A stretch of 64,000 nt of DNA from Sphingomonadales bacterium UBA2683. Lineage in GTDB: Bacteria > Pseudomonadota > Alphaproteobacteria > Sphingomonadales > Sphingomonadaceae. Positions 1-9,988 of the stretch are shown piece by piece. How positions within the stretch are numbered: position 1 is the stretch's first letter; each line of letters starts with the position of its first letter. A program made the translations under genes and the position numbers. A model generated the notes under the pieces. It had not been told where the DNA came from. It made no database searches and worked only from the letters and a program-made list of their open reading frames with translations. Location of the stretch: the NCBI GenBank assembly GCA_002354635.1, contig DELZ01000005.1:560346-624345 (forward strand). Reading direction: 5' to 3'.

Positions 1-416
1 CTGTGCGATGCGGGGGCGGAACCGGCCTCGCCGATCCCGACGCCGACGCGGGCCAGAAACAGCTGAACGAAATTGCCTGCCAGCCCGCACAGGACCGTCA
101 TCAGCGACCAGACCGCGATGGCGATGCCGATGATCCGGCTCCGGTTCCAGCGATCCGCCAGCGCCGCGAGTGGAATCGCCAGTGTCGTATAGAAGACGGC
201 AAAGGACAGGCCGGTCATCAGCCCGAGCTGGGTGTCCGAAAGGCCCAGGTCCCGCTTGATCGGTTCGGCGACGATCGAGATCACCTGCCGGTCGAGAAAA
301 TTGAGCATGGTAACGATGAACAGCACGGCCAGCACATAATTGGCTCGCCGTCGCGAGGCAGATTCAGAATCTGCCGAAATCTCAATGCCCGCGTTGGGGC
401 GAATGTCCTCTACCAT
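1..416 (-). CDS. MFS transporter, N-terminal part (runs off the window)
   Basis: This is the amino-terminal 138 residues of a major facilitator superfamily transporter on the minus strand; the rest lies beyond base 1. The ATG at 416-414 gives MVEDIRPNAGIEI, then a first membrane helix with NFLDRQVIS and a second transmembrane stretch containing GLMTGLSFAVFY. The conserved loop-2/3 motif appears as LAALADRWNRSRI, and VGVGIGEAGSAP follows. This pattern matches the spinster-like branch and closely resembles the full-length MFS gene at 2083-3372. It lies downstream of and parallel to the SDR gene at 483-1253, so the two may be co-transcribed. The substrate cannot be told from sequence. Confidence 0.85.
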   Translation of the reverse strand, partial: MVEDIRPNAGIEISADSESASRRRANYVLAVLFIVTMLNFLDRQVISIVAEPIKRDLGLSDTQLGLMTGLSFAVFYTTLAIPLAALADRWNRSRIIGIAIAVWSLMTVLCGLAGNFVQLFLARVGVGIGEAGSAPASH

Positions 417-482
417 GGACAGGCTATGACAGGTTTGTTTTGGACCCGGCACCCTTTGTTTAAATAGGGGCGCGATCCCGCG

Positions 483-1253
483 TCAGAGCGATTGGCCGTC
501 ATCCACGATGATATCCGAGCCCGTGACCATGCGCGACGCGTCGGACGAGAAATAGAGCATCATCGGATCCAGCGATTCAATATCCTGCAGCCGGCGGCGG
601 TGGAAGCCGGCGATCTGCGCTTCGCCACCCGGGGTCTGATACCAGTCGCCCTGGATTTCGGTCGGGATATAGCCGGGGTGGATGGTGTTGACATTCACCC
701 CCATCCGCACCCATTCGCGCGCCAGATTGCGACCAAGATGGGTGACGCCGGCCTTGCTGGCGGCATAGGCGCTGTCGCCCTCGCCGGTCAGTCGCGAGGT
801 GATCGAGCCGATGATCACGATCCGGCCGTTTTCCTTTTCGCGGCTGCCGCTGGCGATCAGCCGTTTCGCGCCTTCCCGCGCGACCAGATAGACGCCCTTG
901 AAATTGGTGTCGAGCAGCGCCTGCAGCCGGTCCGCCGGTACATCGGTCGAGCGACCCGTCGCGGCCACGCCGGCATTGGCAACAATGCTGTCCACGGTAC
1001 CGAATGTGGCCTCCGCTGCATCATAGCAGGCGATGATCGAGGCTTCGTCGGTGACGTCGAGCGGCACTGCCATCGCCTGCCCGCCGGAAGCGTTGATCTT
1101 GTCCGCCAGCTCGGCCGTGCGATCAGTCCGCCGCGCGCCAAGGACGACGCGGGCACCGGCGGCAGCGAACAGTTCGGCAAAACGGGCCCCGAAGCCGGAA
1201 GAAGCGCCGGCGATCAGCGCCGTCCGGCCTGCCAGGGAAAAGGGGATGTCCAT
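483..1253 (-). CDS. SDR family NAD(P)-dependent oxidoreductase
   Basis: This is a classical short-chain dehydrogenase/reductase of 256 residues, the usual family length. The Rossmann glycine motif is GASSGFG near residue 16, the NAG motif is present (VANAGVA), and the catalytic set is Ser150, Tyr163 and Lys167 (YAASK). The C-terminus ends in VTGSDIIVDDGQSL, typical of SDRs. An ATG exists four codons upstream (1265), but the GGAG just before 1253 makes the internal ATG the better start. It is divergent from a second SDR gene at 1341 across 87 bp. The substrate is unknown; the surrounding acyl-CoA genes suggest a hydroxyacyl or alcohol intermediate. Confidence 0.9.
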   Translation of the reverse strand: MDIPFSLAGRTALIAGASSGFGARFAELFAAAGARVVLGARRTDRTAELADKINASGGQAMAVPLDVTDEASIIACYDAAEATFGTVDSIVANAGVAATGRSTDVPADRLQALLDTNFKGVYLVAREGAKRLIASGSREKENGRIVIIGSITSRLTGEGDSAYAASKAGVTHLGRNLAREWVRMGVNVNTIHPGYIPTEIQGDWYQTPGGEAQIAGFHRRRLQDIESLDPMMLYFSSDASRMVTGSDIIVDDGQSL

Positions 1254-1340
1254 TTTTTGCTCCATATCATCGCAAATATCATGGCGGGTCTAGACGATCC
1301 GCCAATGGTCGGCCAATAGTCAATTGCATAGGAGAAGATC

Positions 1341-2081
1341 ATGATCGACACGTCCCTCGACTTTACCGGCAAAACCGTCTGCATCATCGGCGGCTCAAGC
1401 GGGATCGGCAATGCCACCGCCCAGGCCTTTCGCGGCTGCGGCGCCGATGTACATGTCACCGGCACCAGAGCCGGTGCGGATGATTATGACAAGGCGGACG
1501 GATCCGATCTTGCCGGCCTGACCTACCACCAGCTGGATGCGGCTGACGACGAGGCGATCATCGCGCTCCGGCAGAGTTTCGAGCAGATGGACGTGCTGAT
1601 CTGTTCGCAGGGCATGGTGCTCTACAAGCGCGCTGAGTTCGAACCGGAAAATTTCGCCAAGGTTGTGCAGGTCAATCTCAACAGCCTGATGACCTGCGCC
1701 GGGCAATTTTACGACTTGCTGAAAGAGTCGAAGGGCTCGCTGATCATCATCAGCTCGACCGCCGCCTTCCACGCCACTGTCGGCAATCCCGGCTATAATG
1801 CCTCCAAGGCCGGGGCCGCCGGACTGACCCGGACGCTGGGCAAGGCCTGGGCCCCCGACGGGATCCGGGTGAACGGCATCGCGCCGGGGCTGATCGCGAC
1901 CAAGATGACCAAGGTGACGACCGACCATCCCAAACGCCGCGAAGCGACGATCCGGTCGATCCCGCTCGGCCGGATCGGTGATCCCGACGACATGGCGGGC
2001 CTGTCACTGTTTCTGGCGTCGCCGCTGGCGGCCTATGTTGCCGGGCAGACGATCATCGCGGATGGCGGCCTGCTGCTCTAG
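1341..2081 (+). CDS. SDR family oxidoreductase
   Basis: This 246-residue short-chain dehydrogenase has the nucleotide-binding motif GGSSGIG at about residue 17, catalytic Ser138/Ser139, Tyr152 and Lys156 (YNASK), and the C-terminal GQTIIADGGLLL. The usual NAG triplet is replaced by CSQGM, a small deviation in the structural motif. A good ribosome site (TAGGAGA) precedes the ATG. It is convergent with the MFS gene at 2083-3372; the two stop codons are one base apart. It may act on the same pathway as the divergent SDR at 483-1253. Substrate specificity cannot be inferred. Confidence 0.9.
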   Translation: MIDTSLDFTGKTVCIIGGSSGIGNATAQAFRGCGADVHVTGTRAGADDYDKADGSDLAGLTYHQLDAADDEAIIALRQSFEQMDVLICSQGMVLYKRAEFEPENFAKVVQVNLNSLMTCAGQFYDLLKESKGSLIIISSTAAFHATVGNPGYNASKAGAAGLTRTLGKAWAPDGIRVNGIAPGLIATKMTKVTTDHPKRREATIRSIPLGRIGDPDDMAGLSLFLASPLAAYVAGQTIIADGGLLL

Positions 2082-2082
2082 T

Positions 2083-3372
2083 TCAGGCTGTCGCCCTTTC
2101 CGTGACGACCGCCTTGCCGGTCCACCAGAACAGGAAGGTTGCCATCGACAGGCTGACCACCACGGTCGCTATCACCGCATAGTTGAGCGACATGCTGCCA
2201 TGGGTCCCCGCCCATTTGTCGCTCATCAACCCGATCAGTGCCGGTCCGATGCCATATCCGAGCAGGTTGATCGACAGGCTGCTGATCGATGACGCCGTGC
2301 CGCGCTCGGTGGGCATGACCGCCGACTGGACCATGGAGATGGCCGCACCCTGCGTCGATACCAGCAGGACATAGCCGCAAATATAGAGCGCGAGGGTCAT
2401 TTCGAGACTGCTCGACAGCAGGCAGAAAGTCCAGAACGGCAAGACCAGCAGCACCGCCAGCGCACAATAATATGGCCGCCATCGGGTGTTTTTCTTGGCG
2501 AGATAGTCAGCAAGATAGCCGCCGAGAATCATGCCGGGAACACCACCAGCAAACAACACTGCGCCCAGATAGATGCCGACCTCTCCCTGGGTGACGTCAA
2601 AATTGCGGATCAATGTCGGCGCCAGCCAGATCGCGAAGGCGAAGGAGGGGATATTGGTGAAGCTGTTGGCGAGTACCACCCGCACAAAGACGCTGTTCAT
2701 CCACAGCGACCGCATCGTGCGCATGAACGGCTGCTGCCTGTCCGCGTCTGCCTGCTGCGCCTTCCGTTCGAAAAAGCGGCCGCGCGCCGGCTCGAGGACG
2801 GTGAAATAGAGAAGGATGCCGAGCAAGATTCCCGGCAGGCCCAGAATGACAAACGTCCAGCGCCAGCCGTAGGCCTCCGCGATCAGGCCGCCGGCGGCAT
2901 AGCCGAGCACGGGGCCCAGAACCGCCCCGACGGCAAATATGCCCATCGCCCGCGACAGTTCGTGCGGCGCGAAATAGTCGGTGATGATCGAGACCGACGG
3001 TGGCCCGCCGCCCGCTTCTCCGACCCCGACCCCGAGGCGGGCGAGCAGCAATGTCCAGAATCCGATGGCCGCCCCACAGGCCGCCGACATCAGACTCCAC
3101 AGCGACAGCGAAACGGCCACCATCGTCTTGCGGTTGGTGCGATCGGCCAGCCGGCCAGCCGGAACCCCGAGCAACAGATAGAAAACGGTAAAAGCGGTGC
3201 CGGCGAGCAGGCCGATCTGCGTGTCGCTGAGCACGAATTCCGCCTTGATATCCTCGATCAGGATCGACATCACCAGCCGGTCGGCGATGTTGAACATGAA
3301 GGTCAGCATCAGCATGATCAGCACATAATAGCGATAGACGCCGCCGGCGACCGACCCGGATTTCCTGTTCAT
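2083..3372 (-). CDS. MFS transporter, spinster-like
   Basis: This is a full-length major facilitator protein of about 429 residues with roughly twelve hydrophobic segments. The first helix carries FNIADRLVMS, the loop between helices 2 and 3 carries AGRLADRTNRKTM, and helix 4 carries LGVGVGEAGGGPPS. A TTG start five codons upstream is possible, but the GGAGAGG ribosome site fits the ATG at 3372. It is downstream of two acyl-CoA dehydrogenase genes on the same strand, with a candidate terminator between. It is a sequence relative of the truncated transporter at 1-416. The cargo is unknown; a carboxylic acid or steroid-like substrate feeding the nearby beta-oxidation genes is only a guess. Confidence 0.9.
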   Translation of the reverse strand: MNRKSGSVAGGVYRYYVLIMLMLTFMFNIADRLVMSILIEDIKAEFVLSDTQIGLLAGTAFTVFYLLLGVPAGRLADRTNRKTMVAVSLSLWSLMSAACGAAIGFWTLLLARLGVGVGEAGGGPPSVSIITDYFAPHELSRAMGIFAVGAVLGPVLGYAAGGLIAEAYGWRWTFVILGLPGILLGILLYFTVLEPARGRFFERKAQQADADRQQPFMRTMRSLWMNSVFVRVVLANSFTNIPSFAFAIWLAPTLIRNFDVTQGEVGIYLGAVLFAGGVPGMILGGYLADYLAKKNTRWRPYYCALAVLLVLPFWTFCLLSSSLEMTLALYICGYVLLVSTQGAAISMVQSAVMPTERGTASSISSLSINLLGYGIGPALIGLMSDKWAGTHGSMSLNYAVIATVVVSLSMATFLFWWTGKAVVTERATA

Positions 3373-3410
3373 TTGCACCCTCTCCAAAGGATAGGGATGG
3401 ACTAGCGTGA

Positions 3411-3446
3411 AAAAGGGGACAGAGCCATAGAGGCGCTATCCCCTTT
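3411..3446 (-). terminator. Candidate rho-independent terminator after acyl-CoA dehydrogenase pair
   Basis: Read on the minus strand, an AAAGGGGA arm and a TCCCCTTT arm flank a 20-base loop and are followed by further T residues. It sits between the stop of the acyl-CoA dehydrogenase at 3499 and the start of the MFS gene at 3372. It could end or attenuate transcription of the dehydrogenase pair. The loop is long, so the call is moderate. Confidence 0.45.
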
Positions 3447-3498
3447 AGTGATAGGGTGTCAGTCAGGATCCCGCATCAGGTCCGGGAGCAGGAGTATT

Positions 3499-4632
3499 TT
3501 AGCCCGCGGTCAGCGCAATATGCCGCCGCATATGATGGTCGACGCTGCCGAACTCGCCCTCGATGATCGACAGCCGCTTGAAATAGCTGCCCACCGCGAG
3601 TTCGTCGGTCATGCCCATGCCGCCATGGGTCTGGATCGCCGACTGGCCGATGAACCGCGCCGACTGGCCGATGCGGACCTTGGCTGCCGAGACATTCTTC
3701 TTGCGCGTCGCGTCATCCTCGTCGAGCTTGATCGTCGCGAGATAGCACATCGAGACCGACTGCTCATATTCCATCAGCATGTCTGCCATGCGGTGCTGCA
3801 GCACCTGGAAGGAACCGATCGGTACGCCGAACTGCTTGCGCTGCCGCGAATAGTCGAGCGTGGTTGCGTTGGTGACTTTCATCGCGCCAACCGCTTCGGC
3901 GCAGACCGCTGCCGTCGCTTCGTCGACGACTTTCTCGATCAGCGGCAGGCTGTTGCCGGCTTCGCCGATCAGCGCATCGCCGGAGACTTTGACATTTTCG
4001 AAATAGACTTCGGAAGCGCGGCGACCATCGACCGTGGCATAGTCGCGCGTGCTCACGCCCTGTGCCGCTTTGTCGACGATGAATACGGACACGCCGTCCT
4101 TGTCGGTCTGCCCGCCCGAGGTGCGTGCGGTCACGACCAGATGCGTCGCCCAGGGCGCGCCAATCACGACAGCCTTGTGACCGTTCAGCACATAGTCGCC
4201 GCCATCGGCCTTGGCCGTGGTTTCAAGATTGGCCAGATCATAACGGCCGCGCGGTTCCGCATAGGCAAAGGCAAAGACCATCTCGCCGGAAATAATCCCG
4301 CCGATATATTCCTCGCGCTGCGCGGCGCTGCCGCCGTGTTTCAGGAAGCCGCCGGCGCAGACCACGCTCGGGATAAACGGTTCGACCGCGAGGCCCTTGC
4401 CGAATTCCTCCATGATGATCATCGCTTCGGTGGCACCGCCGAAACCGCCGTCTTCTTCCGAGAAAGGAGCGGCCAGCATGCCGAGTTCGGCGAGCTGCGC
4501 CCACAGTTCCGGCCGCCAGCCGGAATCGCTGGCGATAACGTTGCGCCGCGTATCAAAGTCATATTGCTCCCGGATCAGGCGCGAAATGCCGTCGCGCACC
4601 ATGTTCTGTTCGTCGGTAAAATCGAAATCCAT
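3499..4632 (-). CDS. Acyl-CoA dehydrogenase family protein
   Basis: This 377-residue flavoprotein has the three-part acyl-CoA dehydrogenase architecture (helical N-domain, beta middle domain, helical C-domain). The start MDFDFTDEQNMVRDG is typical, and the C-terminal signature contains QTHGGMGMTDELAVGSYFKR. It would oxidise a CoA thioester at the alpha-beta bond and pass electrons to ETF. It follows a second dehydrogenase at 4657-5853 after only 24 bp, so the two are very probably co-transcribed. Such adjacent pairs often form mixed complexes in steroid or side-chain degradation. The middle-domain signature is weaker than in the neighbour (AYAEPRGRYDLANL in place of EPGAGSD), consistent with a partner role. 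The substrate is not known. Confidence 0.9.
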   Translation of the reverse strand: MDFDFTDEQNMVRDGISRLIREQYDFDTRRNVIASDSGWRPELWAQLAELGMLAAPFSEEDGGFGGATEAMIIMEEFGKGLAVEPFIPSVVCAGGFLKHGGSAAQREEYIGGIISGEMVFAFAYAEPRGRYDLANLETTAKADGGDYVLNGHKAVVIGAPWATHLVVTARTSGGQTDKDGVSVFIVDKAAQGVSTRDYATVDGRRASEVYFENVKVSGDALIGEAGNSLPLIEKVVDEATAAVCAEAVGAMKVTNATTLDYSRQRKQFGVPIGSFQVLQHRMADMLMEYEQSVSMCYLATIKLDEDDATRKKNVSAAKVRIGQSARFIGQSAIQTHGGMGMTDELAVGSYFKRLSIIEGEFGSVDHHMRRHIALTAG

Positions 4633-4656
4633 TTTGGTTCCCCTGTGTCGGTCCGG

Positions 4657-5853
<1,197 letters not shown>

Positions 5854-6194
5854 GGGAGTGCTCCTTGGTCAGAATTTGGCCGGACTATAGGCCGAAAACC
5901 GCTGAAAACAAGCAATTAACCGTGCAATTAAGGTGACGCTACGGCAAGCGCCGATAGGGCCACACCGGCTTATGCATCGGACGGCATGGTCCTGCCTATC
6001 GCTTGCGTCGATTCCTGTGCTGTGCCTCCCTCGCGATGATCCAATTGCGCTGAGACCGGATATGGCAGCGCCATGCCCATAAATTGCGCCAGATCCATCA
6101 AGCATAAAATCCCTGTCCTAAAGGCCACTTGGCTTGATCGGGCCACTCGGCTATAAGTTGCAAACCGCTATGCAAACATCCGGGTGAACATTCC
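5854..6194. promoter_or_regulatory. Divergent intergenic region with direct repeat and promoter-like boxes
   Basis: This 341-bp gap separates the minus-strand acyl-CoA dehydrogenase unit from the plus-strand molybdenum hydroxylase unit. No convincing gene is seen in it. It contains the direct repeat GCAATTAA at 5912-5919 and 5924-5931, spaced by 12 bp, which could be a regulator site near the minus-strand promoter. Toward the plus-strand genes, TTGGCT at 6129-6134 and TATAAG at 6152-6157 are separated by 17 bp and resemble a sigma-70 promoter ending about 37 bp before the ATG at 6195. Confidence 0.4.
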
Positions 6195-6674
6195 ATGATC
6201 AAGCTCAACGTCAACGGCCAGACCAGGGAGGTCGATGTTGACCCGGCCACCCCGATTCTTTGGGTCGTACGCGAAAATCTGGAAATGACCGGCACGAAAT
6301 TCGGCTGCGGCATTGCCCAGTGCGGGGCCTGTACCGTGCATCTCGACGGCAAGCCGGTGCGCAGCTGTTCGACTCCGATTTCCGCCGCCGACGGCAAGGC
6401 GATCGCCACCATCGAGGGCATAGCCGGCGAAGACGGCACGCTGCACCGGGTCCAGCAGGCATGGATCGAGGCGCAGGTGCCACAATGCGGCTATTGCCAG
6501 TCGGGTCAGATCATGTCGGCGACAGCCTTGCTGCAGAAAAACCCGAACCCCACCGACGCGCAGATTGACGCCGCGATGGCAGGCAATGTCTGCCGCTGCG
6601 GCATGTACGGCCGCATTCGCGCAGCGATCAAGGCAGCAGCCGGACAACCGGCCACCGGGGAGAAGGCGGTATGA
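6195..6674 (+). CDS. (2Fe-2S)-binding subunit of molybdenum hydroxylase (IorA-like)
   Basis: This 159-residue protein is the small electron-transfer subunit of an aldehyde oxidase/isoquinoline 1-oxidoreductase type enzyme. The N-terminal plant-ferredoxin domain has the cluster ligands in FGCGIAQCGACTVHLDG followed by RSC. The helical C-terminal domain has the second cluster motif in QCGYCQSGQIM and VCRCGMYGRI. It overlaps the large-subunit gene at 6671 by 4 bp (ATGA), showing translational coupling. It passes electrons from the molybdenum site toward an acceptor, probably the c-type cytochrome at 8925. Confidence 0.93.
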   Translation: MIKLNVNGQTREVDVDPATPILWVVRENLEMTGTKFGCGIAQCGACTVHLDGKPVRSCSTPISAADGKAIATIEGIAGEDGTLHRVQQAWIEAQVPQCGYCQSGQIMSATALLQKNPNPTDAQIDAAMAGNVCRCGMYGRIRAAIKAAAGQPATGEKAV

Positions 6675-8911
6675 GCAAGACAGAAACCGGCAGCCCCGGC
6701 AAAATGGGCAAATGGACCCGGCGCGCTTTCATCGGCGCGGGCGTGGTGGCTGGCAGTGCACTGGTGGTTGGCGTCGCCGTGCGCCCGGGCAATCCGATCG
6801 ACCGGCTGAGCCCGATGCTCGCTGACGGCAAGGACGAACAATTGCTCAACGCCTGGGTCAAGGTTGATGCCGACAATATCGTCACCGCGGTCATCCCCCA
6901 TGTCGAGATGGGGCAGGGCGTCTATACCGCGCTAGCGCAGATGCTGGCCGACGAGATGGACGCGGACTGGAACAAGGTGCAGATTCTCGAAGCTCCGGCC
7001 GACAAGCAATATGTCTCCGATTCGATCGGTCGCGATTTCCTGTTCCCCGATCTGGAAGTACCGGCGCTGTTCGAACCGACGGTTGCGGGCGGTATATTGG
7101 AGCTCGCACAGGCGATGGGCCTGCAGTTCACCGGCGGTAGCTATTCAGTGCGCGCCACTGGCCAGCGCGCGATGCGCACCGCCGGCGCCGCAGCCCGCGA
7201 GATGCTGGTCGCGGCGGCAGCAAGCGAATGGCAGGTGCCGGCTGGCGAGATTACCACCGCAGACAGCATGATCCTGCATGCTGGCAGCGGCAAGGCCGAA
7301 CCCTTCTCGAAATTTGCCCTCGCCGCAGCCGAACAGAGCCTGCCGGCCAAGCCGACACTGAAATCGCCTGAAAATTACAAGATCATGGGGCAGTCAAAGG
7401 CGCGCCACGATATTCCGGGAAAGGTCGACGGCAGCGCGATTTTCGGCATTGATGCCAACGTCCCGGGCATGAAATATGCTGCGGTCAAGGCCGCACCGGT
7501 GGTCGGCGCCACGGTCGAATCGATGGATGCGACGACCGCCAGAACCATGCCCGGCGTGCTGCAGATCCTCAACATGGGGGATTTTGTCGCGGTGGTCGCG
7601 GATGGCTATTGGCAGGCGCAGCAGGCGCTGAACAGTATCGATACAAAATATAGCAAGACCGAAGGCGACAGTCTTGATCAGGAGGCGCTGTTCGCCCGCT
7701 ATGCCACCCATCTCGACGAGGCCGGCGAAAACGGCGGCGACGTCGAAACCGAGGAAGGCGATGTCGGCAAAGGCTTCGCCGAAGCTGTGACCAAGGTCGA
7801 GGCGGAATATAAGGTGCCGTTCCTGGCGCATGCCACAATGGAACCGATGAACTGCACCGCCTGGGTGCGCGACGGCAAATGCGATGTCTGGTCTGGCCAT
7901 CAGGCGCCGGTCAATGCTCGCCAGGCGGCCGCCGATGCCGCCGGTCTCGCCTTCGAGGACGTGACCTATCATAACGCATTTCTGGGTGGCGGTTTCGGCC
8001 GCCGGTCGGAAAGCGACAATATCATCATGGCGACCCGGATCGCCAAGGCCACCGGCTATCCGGTCAAGATGATCTGGTCACGGGAAGAGGATACGGCGCA
8101 GGACCATTATCGTCCGTCGGCGACCAGCCGCTTCCAGGGCGGGCTCGACAAGGATGGCAAGGCGGTCAGCTGGAGCAATATCCATACCCATTTGTTCGAC
8201 CCGAAAGACGCGCCAACCGTCCCCTATTACAATATTGCCAGCCACAAGATCCGCAAGGTCGACGTCCCGACCCAGCTGCGCTTTGGCCCCTGGCGGTCAG
8301 TCGACCACAGCCAGCACGGCTTTTTCATCGAATCCTTCGTCGATGAAATGGCCCACGCCGCGGGCAAGGACGGCTATGCCTTCCGCCGGGAACTGCTGGC
8401 GGGTTCTCCGCGCCACCTCAAGGTCCTCGACACCGCCGCGAAAATGTCCGGCTGGGGCAGCGCACTGCCCGAAAGACATGGCCGGGGTATCGCCTTCGTG
8501 CCGTCCTTCGGATCGATCGTTGCGCAGGTCGCCGAGGTCGACATGAGCGGGCCGAAGCCGAAGGTGACAAAAGTCTATGTCGCCGCCGATCCCGGTTTTG
8601 TGATCAATCCGGACGGCTTTACCGCCCAGATGGAAAGCGCTATTGTCTATGGCCTGACCGCGGCGCTTTACGGCGAGATTTCGATCAAGAACGGCGAGGT
8701 CCAGCAAAGCAACTTCCACGACTATCCGATGCTCCGGATCAACGAGATGCCGGAAGTGGAAGTCGCGCTGATCAACGGCGATCACAAGCGCCTCGGCGGA
8801 GGCGGCGAACCCGGCTTGCCGCCGATTGCGCCGGCGGTCACCAACGCGATCTTCGCCGCCACCGGTACGCGCGTTCGCGAGTTGCCCTTGTCCAAACACA
8901 GCTTTGCCTGA
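6671..8911 (+). CDS. Molybdopterin-binding large subunit, xanthine dehydrogenase family (IorB-like)
   Basis: This 746-residue subunit carries a twin-arginine signal at its N-terminus (TRRAFIGAGVVAGSAL), so the enzyme is probably folded with its cofactor and exported. Molybdopterin-domain hallmarks are HVEMGQGVYTALAQMLADE and, near the C-terminus, LGGGGEPGLPPIAP, whose Glu matches the catalytic glutamate of the family. Its length fits the IorB branch. It is coupled to the 2Fe-2S subunit and followed 13 bp later by a cytochrome c lipoprotein and then a MocA-like protein. Together they form a periplasmic aldehyde or N-heterocycle oxidising system. The exact substrate cannot be read from sequence. 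Confidence 0.92.
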   Translation: MSKTETGSPGKMGKWTRRAFIGAGVVAGSALVVGVAVRPGNPIDRLSPMLADGKDEQLLNAWVKVDADNIVTAVIPHVEMGQGVYTALAQMLADEMDADWNKVQILEAPADKQYVSDSIGRDFLFPDLEVPALFEPTVAGGILELAQAMGLQFTGGSYSVRATGQRAMRTAGAAAREMLVAAAASEWQVPAGEITTADSMILHAGSGKAEPFSKFALAAAEQSLPAKPTLKSPENYKIMGQSKARHDIPGKVDGSAIFGIDANVPGMKYAAVKAAPVVGATVESMDATTARTMPGVLQILNMGDFVAVVADGYWQAQQALNSIDTKYSKTEGDSLDQEALFARYATHLDEAGENGGDVETEEGDVGKGFAEAVTKVEAEYKVPFLAHATMEPMNCTAWVRDGKCDVWSGHQAPVNARQAAADAAGLAFEDVTYHNAFLGGGFGRRSESDNIIMATRIAKATGYPVKMIWSREEDTAQDHYRPSATSRFQGGLDKDGKAVSWSNIHTHLFDPKDAPTVPYYNIASHKIRKVDVPTQLRFGPWRSVDHSQHGFFIESFVDEMAHAAGKDGYAFRRELLAGSPRHLKVLDTAAKMSGWGSALPERHGRGIAFVPSFGSIVAQVAEVDMSGPKPKVTKVYVAADPGFVINPDGFTAQMESAIVYGLTAALYGEISIKNGEVQQSNFHDYPMLRINEMPEVEVALINGDHKRLGGGGEPGLPPIAPAVTNAIFAATGTRVRELPLSKHSFA

Positions 8912-8924
8912 TCGGAACCGAACC

Positions 8925-9395
8925 ATGAAGACCCTCCGCAGCCTTGCCTGCCTTGCTCCCATTCTGCTCGCCGCCTGCGGTGCCGATCCTGCGCCGGGCC
9001 CAGTCGAGCAAATCATCGTTCGCGAAGCAGGCGCCAAAACAGCCGCACCAGCGCCCGCAGCGGCGACCGGCGATGCAGCAGGCGCGCTGATCGCCGAAGG
9101 CAAGGCCGCCTTTGCCAATTGCTCCGCCTGCCATGCCGTCGCCAAAGACGCGCCCAATGGTGCCGGTCCCAATCTGTTCGCGATCGTCGACCAGCCGGCC
9201 GGACAGGTCGCCGGCTTCGCCTATTCGGACGCGCTAAAGGCATCGGGCATCACCTGGACCGCGGCCGAACTGGACGGCTTTATCGCCGATCCATCGGCAA
9301 AAATTCCCGGCACCACGATGATCACCGGTGCCATCGCCGATGCGGCGACAAGGCAGGCCGTGATCGCCTATCTTGAGAGCATCACCGCCAATTGA
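8925..9395 (+). CDS. c-type cytochrome lipoprotein
   Basis: This 156-residue protein has a lipoprotein signal with the lipobox LAAC (Cys18), a Pro/Ala-rich linker, then a class I cytochrome c domain with CSACH (Cys66, Cys69, His70) and a probable axial Met in PGTTMITG. It would sit on the periplasmic side of a membrane and take electrons from the adjacent molybdenum hydroxylase. The ATG at 8925 is chosen because it gives the lipoprotein signal. Its stop overlaps the TTG start of the following gene. Confidence 0.9.
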   Translation: MKTLRSLACLAPILLAACGADPAPGPVEQIIVREAGAKTAAPAPAAATGDAAGALIAEGKAAFANCSACHAVAKDAPNGAGPNLFAIVDQPAGQVAGFAYSDALKASGITWTAAELDGFIADPSAKIPGTTMITGAIADAATRQAVIAYLESITAN

Positions 9396-9988
9396 GCGCG
9401 CGCTCCGGCATGCTGCTCGCGCTGCTCGCTGCCGGGCAATCCAGCCGATTTGGCGACCGCGACAAGCTCAGCGCCCCGCTGGGCGACAATATGCTCGGCC
9501 TGCACGCCGCCGCAACGGCGGCGGCCCTGCCCTTTGCCGGCAAGCTGGTGATCGGTTCGCCCGCGCATGACTGTGCGGCACACTGGCGCTCGCTCGGCTA
9601 TCGGATCATCGCCAACGAGGACGCCGCGCAAGGTCAGGCCAGTTCCGTCCGGCTGGCGGCGGCGCAGGCTATTGCAAGCGGGGCCAGCGCGCTGTGCATC
9701 CTGCTCGCCGACATGCCCTTTGTGACGCGCGATCATATTGGCAGGTTGACGAGCGCGTTCGAACAATCGGGTAGCGTCGTCGCCTCCACCCGCAACGGAC
9801 AGGCAATGCCGCCCGCCATTTTTCCCGTCGGGGCATTAGCAAAGCTGTTGACGCTGGAGGGGGATTCCGGTGCCCGGACGCTGCTGGCGGATGCCGAGCT
9901 GGTTCCTGGCAGGGACCCGCTTCTGATCGATATAGATACGCAGGAGGACCTGGCTCAAGCCCGGCTGATCCATGATCGGATCAGATAA
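9392..9988 (+). CDS. MobA-like NTP transferase, probable molybdenum cofactor cytidylyltransferase (MocA type)
   Basis: This 198-residue protein has the nucleotidyltransferase signature LLALLAAGQSSRFGDRDKL at its N-terminus and an ILLADMPFVTRDHI metal-site segment. Family members attach CMP to molybdopterin for xanthine dehydrogenase-type enzymes. That fits its place as last gene of the hydroxylase operon. The start is a TTG overlapping the preceding TGA; an ATG six codons in (9410) is an alternative. Its stop codon abuts the convergent gene at 9989. Confidence 0.85.
   Translation: MSARSGMLLALLAAGQSSRFGDRDKLSAPLGDNMLGLHAAATAAALPFAGKLVIGSPAHDCAAHWRSLGYRIIANEDAAQGQASSVRLAAAQAIASGASALCILLADMPFVTRDHIGRLTSAFEQSGSVVASTRNGQAMPPAIFPVGALAKLLTLEGDSGARTLLADAELVPGRDPLLIDIDTQEDLAQARLIHDRIR

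Noticed and set aside
5916..5931. Possible CtrA motif TTAA-N8-TTAA upstream of the acyl-CoA dehydrogenase
   Set aside because: The spacing is eight rather than seven bases, so it does not fit the consensus.
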